Below the pieces are notes generated by a model that was not told where the DNA came from, ran no database searches, and was given only the letters and a program-made list of their open reading frames with translations. Positions 45,468 through 57,385 of a stretch of DNA of 64,000 bases are shown here, in pieces. Numbering within the stretch: position 1 is the first letter of the stretch; the number at the start of each line of letters is the position of its first letter. Source of the DNA: Stenocarpella maydis (Eukaryota > Ascomycota > Sordariomycetes > Diaporthales > Diaporthaceae); the NCBI GenBank assembly GCA_002270565.1, contig NQMI01000009.1, forward strand, positions 248,001 through 312,000. The letters are read 5' to 3'. The translations under genes and the position numbers were made by a program.

Positions 45468-46652
45468 TCACATGACCTTCGCACCCCTTGGTGGCTGTTT
45501 CCAATCCAACTCTCCCTTGAGGAATGCCTTGATGGCAGTCTTGATCTGTGCAACTTTTGCATTCCACTGGTCTCGATCTTCATCATTCTTGGGAGCAACG
45601 ATCTCCCTTCGCGCACCATCTGTGGTCAGATACCTGCCCAAGTGCATAACCTTGCCCTTTCTCTTGGTCTTGACACTGTCTCTGCCGTTGCTGTCGATGA
45701 GAAGTTTTCGCAACCGTATCAAGTTGTCTTCCTCTCTATCCGTGAAAACCAGTATATAGTCGTACGTCTTAAAGATGCTCTTCGTTATCCCGCGCGATCG
45801 CCTGGATTCAGTGTCTTTCTTGACGTCTTGCTTGTATGGGTAGTTGAACAATTTGTTGTCGAAGAGGGCCGCAAGCGGCGTCGGCTTCGGGGAGGCGTTT
45901 CCGTCTTTGACGCCTAGCTGGTAGCTGGGATATAGGAACTTCATGCCGTTGAGCGAGTCAACTATTTCACTACGGCTGCGGACGAAAAAACCGGCCGAGT
46001 GAGCTGTCTTGACCCTCCATTCCCCGCCCGTACCAAGAGTCCATTCCCGCAGCAAGGTTGTATAGGCTTCAGCAACAATGCTCCGGGCGACATTGTAAGG
46101 GTCGACGAAGATGATTCTGAAGTCCGTGCGACGAGGCTCAGGAGAGGGCGACGGTGACGGCTGCCTGATAATCGCAGGGCCTTGGCCACCAACGAGGAGC
46201 TGGTTGATACCGAACCCCGTCATCACTTGCAAGAGGTCTCTCAGGTCCTCCCGGTGTTCGTCGATGCTATTGCCCAGGGCCTCGAGCTTGTCCGAGCTGC
46301 TGCCCAAGGCGAAATACGCTTGCGCTGCGAACTTGAAACGGAACTGCATCCCCCACGGGCCAATATCCTTGTCCCACTTGTCAAATAGGACCTGAACCTC
46401 CTCGCTGTCCCTTCGGATATCCTGTATGACTCCGAGAAGCTCATCGGTCATTGCCGGGCCGAGCCGGGCCAGAGATCCCTTCTCATCCGTGCGCAGCAGC
46501 TTTTCCAAATTGCCCAGGATCGTCTTCAACCTCGCCATGCGCCTCCCAATGTGGCGAATTTGGTCAGGAGCATCCTGTATCTTCTGGTAGATCTCAATGA
46601 CTTTGCCCACCACCTCGGCCACCTGGAGCAGGGTGCCGAGCGGATCAGCCAT
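45468..46652 (-). CDS. HeLo-like helical domain fused to a pseudo low-molecular-weight phosphatase
   Basis: Intronless, 394 aa. Residues 1-150 are alpha-helical and begin MADPLGTLLQVAEVVGKVIEIYQ, as in the fungal STAND/HeLo-like N-terminal domain that in relatives drives membrane targeting or cell death. A proline/serine linker (164-175) follows. Residues 178-330 align with low-molecular-weight protein tyrosine phosphatases. FVDPYNVARSIVAEA (182-196) matches the P-loop pattern F-V-C-x-G-N-x-C-R-S-x-x-A-E-A with Asn, Arg, Ser and AEA kept, but the nucleophile Cys is Asp184. AHSAG (218-221) matches the following strand, and YDYILVFTDREEDNL (298-311) the DYIL segment. I infer a catalytically dead, perhaps ligand-binding, phosphatase fold. 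It may act in non-self recognition or signalling. Confidence 0.72.
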   Translation of the reverse strand: MADPLGTLLQVAEVVGKVIEIYQKIQDAPDQIRHIGRRMARLKTILGNLEKLLRTDEKGSLARLGPAMTDELLGVIQDIRRDSEEVQVLFDKWDKDIGPWGMQFRFKFAAQAYFALGSSSDKLEALGNSIDEHREDLRDLLQVMTGFGINQLLVGGQGPAIIRQPSPSPSPEPRRTDFRIIFVDPYNVARSIVAEAYTTLLREWTLGTGGEWRVKTAHSAGFFVRSRSEIVDSLNGMKFLYPSYQLGVKDGNASPKPTPLAALFDNKLFNYPYKQDVKKDTESRRSRGITKSIFKTYDYILVFTDREEDNLIRLRKLLIDSNGRDSVKTKRKGKVMHLGRYLTTDGARREIVAPKNDEDRDQWNAKVAQIKTAIKAFLKGELDWKQPPRGAKVM

Positions 46653-47837
46653 GGTTTCCCGGACTGTCGTATGTAACGCTGTGGTCGCTTGGCTCTATGG
46701 GCGGTGATTGCGCACCACCTCGAGTAAGAAAGAGGAAAGGGGGCGGGTTTGTGTTCTCCAGGCACAGTTGTAACTACTCCGTGCAGCTCACAAACCGCCT
46801 AATCATCAGCCGCACTAAAATCTGACAATCTACGCAAGCAGGCAAATAGGATTTGACGAGAAGTGCAGCTTATCCATCCGCCAGTTATCTGCGTACCTAA
46901 TGCATGCCCCGGATCTTGGCAAATGCTGCAACGGTACATTGCGGAGCTTTGAGCAGCAGAAGCTTATTTCAGCCATGCAGATGATTTGCCGAGGGTTGTT
47001 GGCTGCTGAGGTCTCTAGTTAGTTCACAAGATAGTAAAGTGGTGAGTATGGACCAACATAATAAGTTTATCGTTCGTGATGTTTGGAAACAGGTCCATAA
47101 AAAAGGAACGAGACCATTTTCACTCTCTCGGGCATTCCTTATTTCTCCTTAATAAGATACAGTCGCACTCAATTGGGTCCCCCATAAGGCCCACTTTAAA
47201 CATCCGACCTTCTTATTTTGGCCGTGCCCGACCTTCATTCAAACAGCATGTTGTCTACTTTAACGAACCAAATATTCGAGCCGCTGCGCTTAACTAAGTT
47301 AATCGACCCAGAGTACAGGTACATAATTAGCATTGTATTACCCAGGGATCAAGAGTGGGCACAAACAGCCGCTGGTGTTGCGTCGCTGGAATTCACAACC
47401 GAAAAGAAACTGATAACATGGCGCCATCAATACAACACACCTGGAAAGGGGATTCCTAATGAGGCATGAAGGTCTTGGCTATGCGGGAGCGGAGGTCACC
47501 ATTCCATGTGTCCTTCAATGAGATCTCGTGCCGTAGCTTAGCAGATTGCTCGTTACAACATTGGAATAAGCCGTTCCACAACTATGTAGTATTCCACCCC
47601 TCTCCCAGACTTACAAACCCCACTGTCTCGGCACACTATCGCCCAACCGGCTGATCGATTCAACGTATTGGCGGACAGATACTGGTCTAATTCAAGTGTT
47701 AGGCTAAATATCTTGGCTCTACTTTCAACTAAGAGATGCCGGGTACCTAGGTATATATTCGATGTAAGGTCTCGCTAGATCACCCCAAGTGCTGCTCTCA
47801 GAGGTCATCCCTATCCCTCTCCAGCCTCGTAATCAAC
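46653..47837. other. Intergenic, divergent promoters
   Basis: About 1.2 kb between two divergently transcribed genes, without a recognisable gene or repeat. Confidence 0.5.
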
Positions 47838-49151
47838 ATGATTCTCGCAAAGCAAGCATTAGCTGCCGCGTTGCTGCAGGCACTTTGTGTCTCTGCGCTG
47901 CCTCTTGATCCAACTCCAGTAGACAAGCCCCCAACGCCAGCACGACAGGCCGCACCACCAGCGAGCTTTACTGCAAACCCAAATATCGGCCCTGGAGGTA
48001 GTACGTTCACAGACTCACCACACTTCCGAGTCTACGGAGCCACGGGAACCACGGCTACGAACGCCCTGAACATGCTCGAAGCTGCTTACAGTTGCTTCGT
48101 CAACAGTCTTGCCTGGCGGTCTTCAGGGCTGGCTTACAACGATCCTAATGACGATGGCCCATGGACCAAGGTCAACGTGTATTCCGTCTCAACACTGTCG
48201 GGAGCAGCCGGGGTCATGCACTCCGACTCTGGCACCGGTATGAGCTGGCTCGAAGTTGTCAACAGCTATCTGTCAGTGCCCTGGGTCACCGTTCACGAGT
48301 ATGGTCACGGCTTGACTTACCACGAGAAGAACTGGGTGGACCAAGGCCGGACCGGCGCTTGGTGGGAGACTGTCGCAAACTGGGTCGCCGACACCTACAA
48401 GACCTCTCCCCTGTGCGACAACGCCAGGTCCAAGTACGGCCAGTCAACCAGCACCACCGAGATCAACCTCAAAAAGGTCATTGGGGACTCCTTCCAGGTC
48501 CTGGTAGACGGCACGGCCGGGTCCGGGAATTACTACGAGGCCTGGCCGTTCCTCTCCTTCCTGACCTACAACAGGGACAATTTCGCCGGCCTCGGCACAA
48601 ACACCGTCCGCCAGTCCTTCCGCCAGTACAGCAGGGGCAGCAACGAGACGCCCCTGCACACACTCGCGCGCCTCTCCACCGGCGCCTCGATCCAGAAGGT
48701 CGTCGGCCGCTACTGGGCCCGCATGGCCTACGCTGACATAGGCCACCCTACGGCCCAGTCCGTCTTCCTGAGCCAGCGGGGCCAGATCAACTTTTCCAAC
48801 CTCGACAGCCAGGGCGGCGGCGTGTACAGGGTGAAGTCGGCCCGCCGGCCGCGGTACATGGGTGCGAATATCATCCCCCTCACAAAATCGGGAGCTGTCA
48901 TCGTCACGGCCAGGATCTCCACGAGCGGAGCCTACACCGCGACACTTGCTGTGCGCGATACCAGCTCCGGTGTCACGCGCTATGTTGACTTTGCAAATGG
49001 TTCGGCGTCGACGTCAGTCGCCAGCAGTGAGGAGGCGTCAGTTGTAGTTGCGAATACCCCTGCTCTAATTCAATATGACCCATTCAACTTGGGAAGTGAT
49101 GTTAATACAGGCTTGGACTACACCATAACGCTTACCGGTGCTACGGCATAG
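47838..49151 (+). CDS. Secreted DUF6055-like putative zinc metalloprotease
   Basis: Intronless, 437 aa. The signal peptide is residues 1-20 (ALLQALCVSA-LP), then a proline-rich propeptide-like stretch (24-42). The core contains FRVYGATGTTATNALNMLEAAYSCFVN, and WVTVHEYGHGLTYHE at 149-163 with an HExxH zinc-binding site (H153, E154, H157). WWETVANWVADTYKT follows and could supply further ligands. SGNYYEAWPFLSFL and a C-terminal beta-rich domain with ARISTSGAYTATLAVRDTSS complete it. This architecture fits the fungal DUF6055 family of secreted proteins. Protease activity is inferred from HExxH only. Confidence 0.82.
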   Translation: MILAKQALAAALLQALCVSALPLDPTPVDKPPTPARQAAPPASFTANPNIGPGGSTFTDSPHFRVYGATGTTATNALNMLEAAYSCFVNSLAWRSSGLAYNDPNDDGPWTKVNVYSVSTLSGAAGVMHSDSGTGMSWLEVVNSYLSVPWVTVHEYGHGLTYHEKNWVDQGRTGAWWETVANWVADTYKTSPLCDNARSKYGQSTSTTEINLKKVIGDSFQVLVDGTAGSGNYYEAWPFLSFLTYNRDNFAGLGTNTVRQSFRQYSRGSNETPLHTLARLSTGASIQKVVGRYWARMAYADIGHPTAQSVFLSQRGQINFSNLDSQGGGVYRVKSARRPRYMGANIIPLTKSGAVIVTARISTSGAYTATLAVRDTSSGVTRYVDFANGSASTSVASSEEASVVVANTPALIQYDPFNLGSDVNTGLDYTITLTGATA

Positions 49152-50186
49152 CTTTGAGCGACCGGTCAGATCTCACTGACCTCTTTGCTCTCGCTGGAGG
49201 TGTGTTGGGAGGCAGACAGATCTATTGTTTCTAAATGTTCCTTTGTACATGTATATACTTCTCCTTTTTCTCAGCAGGCATACCAATTATAGCCCTCTGA
49301 CTACCCCTGAAACGCGACCATAAATGATATACAGCCAACAATCTCTGTAGACATGGCAAGGTTGTCCATTTTTGGTCAGTACCCGACGTGGCCCTTTTTC
49401 AATTCGAGTGTTGAGCTTTATTTTGGCATTCAAGAAGGAATTCACCGGTTCGTGTGCTTCAGTAAAATGACGGCACAAAATCCTCTCCCTTTAGGGGATA
49501 TACACTGGATATCGTCCCAGTCGATCAAAAGAAGAACTCATGAAATGAAGGAGAAGAAGAGAGAGAGAAAGAATGTGTAACACGTGATATCAACAACAAG
49601 CTCACTAATACTCTGGGAAAAGATGGAATACGTCTTTCCGGTCATACAGATAGGTAAGGCCGCTTCCTAGTTACATGGGGACGAAAACCATATTGCTGGC
49701 TTGCCTTTTCAGCATTGATGATAACGTTAGACCGAGTGACAGTCGAGGGAGTTGTCTATGAGCCTTTACGGCCGTAAGCGAACGTTTTGAGTATATCGTG
49801 CATACCCCTGGAGCCAAGTATGGCAATCTTCTGCGTGAAGGGCTGCATAACAAATAATGGCATTGCCCTTCCACGCAGTGAATAGTTCACAAAGCTAGGC
49901 CCGTAACCTGTCTCTATCTCTGTACAAACTCCAAATTGTTCGCTACTAGCGGGTGGATACCAATTATGAGTGGAGCGTTGCTGCCTGCGCAAAAGTATCC
50001 GCGGATGATGACCAGTAATGTTGTGAACCAAAGGAGATATGGTGCTCTAAATTTAGGGCAACCTCGGGTAGAAACTGGATATGCTGGCTTCACTTTCCGA
50101 ATAAATACCGTTTTCCCAAAATTTGAGAAAATCTCATATGGGCACGTATGTATAACCAGTGTGTGCTAAATCCTGAGCTTCTATTG
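49152..50186. other. Intergenic (convergent)
   Basis: 3' flanks of two convergent genes. Short open frames here lack motifs. Confidence 0.5.
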
Positions 50187-52571
50187 TCACCCATACCGCC
50201 TATTGGCTTCTGGCTCGGCCGTGGCCTCTTCTTGCCCCCCGTCCAACTCCACTAGCACCCTTGAAGATCCCACTGTTTCCTTCAGGACAAGCTCTAGTCT
50301 ACCTCCGGGTGTTAAGTCCCTCACAAAAGCCCGGAGCCTCCACGTTTGCCAATTTTTGATGCCGGCCCCGGCATTCAGTAGCAATGGGCTAGGCCGACTA
50401 AGGATTGCCAATGCGATCAGCTCGCCCAGCTCCGACCAGGCGTGGCTGCACCAGCCGTCGCCGACGACAAGTAGTAGCAAGTGGGCGTATACGAGCATCA
50501 TGTGTACTAACAGGACAGTCATGGAAAGCTTGACGACCGACCCCTCGAACTTGTAAGAGTGCAGCTGATGACAAAAGCGGTAGTCAAGCTTCGTCCACTT
50601 GTCTGGCTCTGACGACATGGTCCCATAAACTTGTTGGTCTCCTGCTGTGCGATATCCGAACAATGATTGAGTCCTCCTCAGCGAGTCCGTCAAATACAAC
50701 GTGTGTGCAAGCATCGCGCACTTGGGCCCCAGCATACCATTGACACTCACGCTACAATACCTCTGTATAAAGGCAAAGGGACTCGATTCGGAGGAATTGC
50801 CTGGTATCCTCAAGGAATTTGAAGTCACGGTGAGATTGGCATCGAGGGAGTTGGCATATTCAGTCGTGATGTCTATGATTGGACTAAGACCCGCCGATGA
50901 GGTATTCCATCCTGAAGTGGCCTGCACGGATTCCATGGATACGCCGGAGTGCATGACCGTCGCGTAAGGAGCCGTGGACCAAACATGAGTATTCATCCAT
51001 CTTGCGTCGACTAAACACAGGTAGAGTGCAGGGTTGCTCGTCTTCAACCCGCCAAACATGAGTAATGCGGTTGAAACTGTCACCTCGGAAGGTAGGAGGC
51101 GGGATATGTCGGTGTAGACGGTGAAGGGCTCGTCTTGGCCCTCGATCTCCATGATCTGTTCCAGCAGTGGGCCGTCCGCTGAGATTGAGAATGGCGAATA
51201 AGAGCCCCAGTGTTGGAATATGATCGGTCGGAGCTTTGTCGCACCGTCATGTAACACTGTGCTGCATTGCATCGAGACAGATGGTTGGCGCCAAGTCCGG
51301 TCTGCTTTCTTGGAGTCGAGCGGTTGAGCCATGATCATAAAATCATCCGACGATTTCGGCCTCCAAGTACGATATCGGTCGAAGAGCTTCTCGGTAACCA
51401 GCGACAATGGAGACGTGGCTTGAGCGGCGACTGACTGACAAATAATGTCCGCGCATTCGATACCCGCCCTCTTGACCTCGTCAACATTGGTATTCCGAAT
51501 CCTGGATATATCTTCGCAAGTGTTGGATTTGCAGTCCTCTAGGCTCAATTCCTGATAAGCCAGGTTGAACGAATCGGCTGTCGCACCGTCTACCACGGTG
51601 ATATTGGCATTTGCCCGTGAAATACCCATGCCCTCAACTAGGATCTGGTCCAGTCCGGACAGCATGTGGTCCAGCCTTTCTGAGAAGACGTTTGGCTCAA
51701 GACGATCGTCCCTGGTACCGTCTGGCCCAAATTGGCCATCTATGAACAGAGGAAACAAATCTGCAAATGGTGCACCGAGGTAGCTTGCATCTTTCAACTC
51801 GCTGGCCTTGAACTCAGCCATGGCGATATTCCCGTCCGGAATTTGCCACCAGTCGAATTTCGGAAGCATAAGGACACCTGAGCTGGGTCCAGCAAGTAGC
51901 GCCAGTATTGAGACAAGAACAACCAGTGCGACTGTGAACAGTTCCGGTGCGCTCTTGAGCGCGAACCCGGCCGAGGCCATGAATGGTGCCTGAAAAAGAG
52001 ACCAGGGGTTTGTGAGGCGGAAAGGCGACACCAAAAGGCCGAAAGAAATGCCTCGGGAGGTCAACAGGTTATAACGGATGCGGTGAAATAGAATGTTGCC
52101 GAGAGAGATCACTATCAGTGACTCGTGGAGTTTGGCAGCAAATAGCAAAGTCTTCAACTGGATGTCACTCGCTTTCCACTGGAACCCGTAGAGGTAGAGC
52201 CAGAATAAAACTAAGGTGATCGAAACGGGAATAAAGTGGATGACGCAGAAGCAACCGAACGCTCTTTTTTTGCTTTTATTCCAGACAACTTTTGGCTTTT
52301 CGGGTGGGTCTTTTTCCTTGGTAAAATCCAATTGCTGTTCATCGCTGATAATAGAGGATTTGGTGCTATGCTTGAGAGTTCAGTCTGTCTTGATGCCGTA
52401 CCAGGAGCTCTTGTTGACCAGCGTCAATGGATCGGAGTTTACCGTGCATACAGTCTCACTGTCGTCCTCGGCGCCGGGAAGGGAGACCACATCTGCGCCC
52501 CGGTTGGTCACAGAAGATATTGAGCATGGTGATGGAGATCTCGGTGGTGTGAATGTCTTAGAGTGCATCAT
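50187..52571 (-). CDS. Large fungal multi-pass membrane protein of unknown function
   Basis: The long frame (52334-50187, 715 codons) has no usable ATG near its 5' end, and an in-frame TGA at 52382-52380 precedes it. A 117-nt intron with donor GTATGC (52451) and acceptor ending AACAG removes the TGA and joins the frame to an upstream exon with ATG at 52571, giving about 755 aa. This structure is inferred. The protein has a short cytosolic N-terminus and three to four transmembrane helices (VIHFIPVSITLVLFWLYLYGF, a segment around ESLIVISLGNIL, and FTVALVVLVSILALLAG). A large, probably extracellular domain of about 400 residues with sequons and Cys follows, then a C-terminal helix (VKLSMTVLLVHMMLVYAHLLL) and tail. 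Such proteins are common and uncharacterised in Pezizomycotina. Confidence 0.68.
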
Positions 52572-53577
52572 AATCGCCAACTGGCTCGGAGGGCGATTTC
52601 GGATCCCGGGTTCGGAAGTCTGGCTTGCCGTATAGTTACCTAGGAACTTGTTTGAGGTCGCCCCGGTAGCCGAATGCTCGTCTGTACTGCTAACCAATGT
52701 TTAAGGGTAGCAAGGAAAACACCTTTCTGAGTAAACGAGGGAGAAGGTGGTCAACTGGTGGGTGCCTTCATTTTAACCTGTTCTGTGTTATCTGTACCCT
52801 GTGGACGCAAGGCTTTCTGTCGTCAGTTCCAGATACCATCATGCAGCCAAGACCTCAGCCCGAATTTCGTGCTACCTGGGGGTCACAAAAGCTCAAGGGA
52901 CAATGTTACACATGTTGGGCATTGCGCATGCTGACTGCAGGAACCCAACTTCAATGGTCAGTCGAAGATCGCATTCTGGAATAGCACTATAAGACATGAC
53001 CAATGGCGCCTTGGCCGGCCAGAAAGTGCGGTGGCAATGCATTGGATATATTTAGCACGTCCGAAAGACATGTCGCTGCCACTCGGCTGTGCCCTCATCC
53101 ATCTGTTGAACATAGCACCCAAAACTGCAGCATATATTGACACCTAAGATGTTAAAGGAATAAACATATGTGTCTAGTTTTTAGCGTCATGATTCAAGCT
53201 GTGCGGCAGGCGATTGAAAGTTTGCCTGCACTAAATACCTGTCAACGTCCGCCTACCTAGCTTTTCAGGTCCGCAACCTCGGAGGCAGTAATCGGGGCGT
53301 ATTTGTATCCTTTGCCCGGTACTACATGCATAGACAATGCCTAGATATACTGGCCTATGCAAGATACCGCCATGGCCTTTCGGACTCGTCATGGCCATTC
53401 TGCGCCACAAACTGGGACGACGTATCCCAGAGCGGATTCTACGATTTTCCTACTTCTATAGGGGACAAGCCTTTCACAGATCGGGACATAAGGTGGAGGC
53501 CGCCATACTTGCACCCCTGGCCCTGTTGTCCAGACAGAAGTGGATACATGCATACTTCTGCAAATAGGCTCTATCAT
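52572..53577. other. Intergenic
   Basis: Promoter side of the membrane protein and 3' side of the HET gene. No gene recognised. Confidence 0.5.
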
Positions 53578-55733
53578 CTAGATGAGACGAACAACTCGTG
53601 CCTCCCATTGGGGCCCAGACCCTGGTAGCTCCGATTCCTCTCCGTCGTGCTTCAACCTTTTCGCAATTCCCAATCTCCTGAAACATTGCCGGTTGGCTTC
53701 CCAACCACACTCTTGCAAGACGAGGCAGTAATAACTGTTATTGTATTTTTCTGCACTCAAACCCACAAGAAGGACGCAGGCACCGGCCTGAGCCAAGGCG
53801 TGACGCACCACTCCCGAAACGTCTTCCCATACGTTCCACCACCCTCCGGCGACTTTGATCCTTGCGCAGTAATAGTCGGGAGATTCTAGTTCCTCATATT
53901 CCACTGCGGCACTCACGCAGCCGCCGGCATCGATCCACGCCTTTTTGACCGCCGCAAAGGAACCGGAAGGGTTGTACTGGCATAGGTAAGACGGGATAGA
54001 CATACTTGCAGCGAGGTTTCCTGGTTCTAACGCGAAATCGACGTCAGATCCCTCCCGGCCTACCAGTCTTGCCCAGCTCCACGAAGGCGTCAGCGGGTTG
54101 TGGCCCGTGGGGGGTTGCACGCCGCGGCGGCCCCTATAAGCCCGCCAGAGCAGCGAGCGCGGCATGTCCTCGAGCCACAGGCCGGCGAGGTACGTATGGC
54201 CTGTCGTCTGGGCATACCGGGCGGCCAGCCCGGCCAGCGCCGGGAGCCGGTCGTCCTCGCAGGTAACCCTCCGCCCCGAGTATTCCTGCACGATTGAGTC
54301 CCAGGATATGCGCGTGCCAAACCCGCTCGGGTCTCGCACGAGACGCGCCTCTCCCATGTGCCTCTGGTCCAGCTCATTAGCATAGCCCTCGAAACAGTCC
54401 CACATGGTCATGCTGTCGACATGCAGCACTCTCGGCGAGAGCATCCATTCCTGGAAGGTCCAGGCCCGTTCTAGCCATCGGTTTGATGGGTTGTTGAGTT
54501 CGGCGGAGAATGCAGACCAGTCGTGTTCCAGAAACCAGGGGCCGGTATGTCGATATCGGGGGTAGCGACAAAACCAAATTCTACCTTTGAGATTGGGTTC
54601 CTCTTCGTATGTGACGATGCCAAAGTTAGCCTCCTCAAGGAAGCCCTTGCCCCGTTCCTCAAGGAAGCTTTGCGACGACTCTGTGCAAATGGGTACCGAA
54701 ATCGTCAGTGCAGATCTGCTGTAGATTTCGCACATCCTCGATGCCTCCTCGGACCAGTCCTCGGGGTCGTCTTGCACAATACAGAGCCTGTCAACCCATA
54801 TGTAGCGGAAGCCGAACTTATGACACAGTCGGATAGTATCAACAACGGTAGCCGGCAGCCCCTTGAATGGGATGCCCTGTAGCTGCCTTGACAGATTTCT
54901 GCGGGTAGTCTGACCAGTTTGGGCCTTTGGATCACCCCAGCAGTAAGAAAGGCATGCATATGTCCCCTGCTTTCTTCGATGGGTTTCGATAAGCCGCACA
55001 CCTGACTTTTTGTCGTGCAGGTCCGACAAGTCGAGGACCCTACGTGGCAATAGTTGAGGGAGGGCTATCTCGTTGCAAGAATGATGTTCCGTTTTGCATG
55101 AATTCCACCAGCGATTGATGAGATGTATGTGAGGCTCTGATAGTACATCGTTGGACGGTCGGTGATCCAAGGTCGAGTCGAGTGGATCAGCTGCCATCCG
55201 TCAACGAGGTTTCTGGAAGCCAGGCAAAGGTTGGCACAGGTGGGCTTACGAGGGGTAGAGAAATGACCAAAAGACGTAGAACCATGTCTGCCAACGATGT
55301 CCAGGTCTATAAATGCGTCCTCGTGGGTGGCTCCACTCCTCCACTGTCCCGATTCTTGGTCATTGAAAAGTCTGATAAGAATCTGTCCCGGAGCATGCAT
55401 ACGCAAGTATTCTTCCCTATCGAGCCAATCGCGCTTTCCAAGCTCTGCAATTTGTGTAGTCGTCAAGTCCATGCCTGTTGGTGCGGAAGCCAGTACCGTT
55501 TGCGGGGAGCTGTGCACATGATATTCCAGCACATCAGTAAAGAGGAATTTGCAACAGCCACAGCCTGCTTTGGCTGAGCGGGAGAGAGCCCCTAGGTCCC
55601 GCTGGTGTACATATGTATGGACAAAGCGTTCATATTTACGAGTGACCTCCTGCTCTGGTGCTATCTTAGTAACGAACCAACGCGGGCTGTTTCTCACACC
55701 AAGACCCTGACAGACACCACAAACGGCTGGCAT
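53578..55733 (-). CDS. HET-domain (heterokaryon incompatibility) protein
   Basis: I infer exons 55733-55250 and 55190-53578 over a 59-nt intron (GTAAGC..GGCAG) that joins FGHFSTP to DPLDSTLDHRPSND, giving 698 aa. The start ATG at 55733 begins MPAVCGVCQGLG, a Cys-rich opening usual for this group. CGCCKFL follows, then the HET domain: TYACLSYCWGDP (238-249), LPATVVDTIRLC, and RYIWVDRLCIVQDDPEDWSEEASRM (290-314) with RLCI in place of the common SLCI. ERAWTFQEWMLSPRVLHV comes next. The long C-terminal region has no further known domain. HET proteins trigger cell death on recognising non-self alleles. This gene lies about 7 kb from the HeLo-like fusion gene. Confidence 0.92.
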
Positions 55734-56153
55734 GGTTGGCTGAGTAGAGTTTGACGTGTTGAAGCAGTTCAGTTCATGATATTCACCAGTTCTGGCTTGC
55801 GCGTTTGCCTGGGAGCTGTTGGATGAAGGTCGCCCTGGCGTTGCGAACGCCAAGATCGAATAGCTTGATGTACGCAGGGCTATTGTCGAGGACGTTTCTC
55901 CAAAAGGTTGATGAGAGGAAGATTGAGGGGCTTTGAGGGAAAGTTGTTGGTTGATGGTTTCGTTTTGTAATTCCGTCACAATTCCGGACAGAGATTTCAA
56001 TCCAATTGCCCCCCTGCGGGCCCACCTTTCATGCCACTTGGAGCCTGCATGTGATGGAACCCTCTCTCCTCACATAGCAGAGCGTTAGGATAGAAACCAA
56101 GACTGGGCTTATTTGAAAGAATCTAAAAAGGTTTTTCTTTTTATACACTGTCT
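55734..56153. other. Spacer between HET and GH43 genes
   Basis: Upstream of the HET start and downstream of the GH43 stop. The frame upstream of 55733 stays open to 56000 but lacks an ATG, so it is taken as 5' leader. Confidence 0.5.
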
Positions 56154-57385
56154 TCAGAAAAGAACCGGCCACCCGGTCGACCAGGCGATGCGGTTGAACC
56201 CAAAGCGGTACTGCGAGTCCGCCAGACCGACCCGGGTGTCAGCTGTCGAGTTCGCCCATGTTAGCAGGGAAAGTCTGCAGGAGCACGCCATCTTGTAACA
56301 CCTAGACAGAGAAAAGAAAAAGAAAAATGGACCCACCATAGTGATAATAAAGCACGCTCCCGCCGTACGCACTGTCGACCAGGACCCCCTGGCCGCCGGG
56401 CCCGTACACGTAGCCGTGGCTCTGCAGGACCATGGTGCCCCCGCCGGACGTGCAGCTCCTCCCGGCCGCGTCGACGTACGGCCCGCCGACGTCCGGGCTG
56501 CGGCACACGCGGACCGAGTACTCCTGCCCCGGGGCGGGCTTGGTGGTCTGGTAGCCGCAGCAGATGCCCGCGCTGAAGAAGAGGTAGTAGTACGGCGCGC
56601 GGTAGTAGACGTAGGCGCCCTCCATCGCGTGGGTGCCCGAGGCGTTGTAGGCGATCTGGGTGGCTGAGCCTGCGGCTGAGGAGGGGGGGTTGTTCATCTT
56701 GGACTGGTAGACTTTTGGCGGGGGGGGGGGGTTGTTGTCAGTACATCTCGCCATGCGTTCGTGGGGGAGAAGAGGTTGGGTTTGAAGGCTGCCCACTGTC
56801 TGCCCAGAAGGACCCGAAATTCATGTAGTAGCTCCCGTCTGTCGCCTGGACCAGTGCCGGGTCGATGGCGTTGTACGGCTTTGACGATGTACTTGAGATA
56901 CCCGTCGCGCCGTGGTCCGTCCAGGACCCAGCCTCCATGGTCGTGGAGGTGGCATACCCGATAGCCGAGTCCTGGGAGCCGAACACGCTGACCGCGTAGT
57001 AGAGGTAATAGGTGCTGCCCACGAGGTTCACCGACGGAGCCTTTCACAATCCTCAGCAACATTCCCGGATACATTGAATGGGGACATGTACACATACCCA
57101 CAGGTCGTCATTCCCAGGGAGATTAATCTTGCTGCCAGCCGGTATCGCAGCACCTAGGTACGTCCACGGCCCAGTGAGGCTCCCCGCGCTCCATATCCCG
57201 ATCTTGCTGCCCGTCTCGAACCGGAAGTACTTCCCGTCAGACGCCCTCTTGATGACGGAAGGGTCGTGCGACCAGCACGACGAGCCGGTGCAGGCGATCG
57301 GGTCCGGGTACGCGGCCTCGGCGGCGGTGGCCAGGACTGCCAGGAGCGCCGTCAGGCCCCGGAGGAGGGCTCGGCCGAGAGACAT
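56154..57385 (-). CDS. Secreted GH43 endo-1,5-alpha-L-arabinanase
   Basis: Five-bladed beta-propeller glycosidase cleaving arabinan side chains of pectin. I infer exons 57385-57098, 57040-56797, 56711-56337 and 56242-56154, with introns of 57, 85 and 94 nt, giving 331 aa, close to family length. The signal peptide is residues 1-24 ([12 protein letters not shown]). Catalytic residues are Asp41 in SHDPSV (general base), Asp156 in YNAIDPALV (pKa modulator) and Glu208 in [10 protein letters not shown] (acid). [21 protein letters not shown] and [12 protein letters not shown] are family signatures, and the C-terminus has [15 protein letters not shown]. Intron 2 holds an unusually long G-run near 56720-56733. 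Confidence 0.92.
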
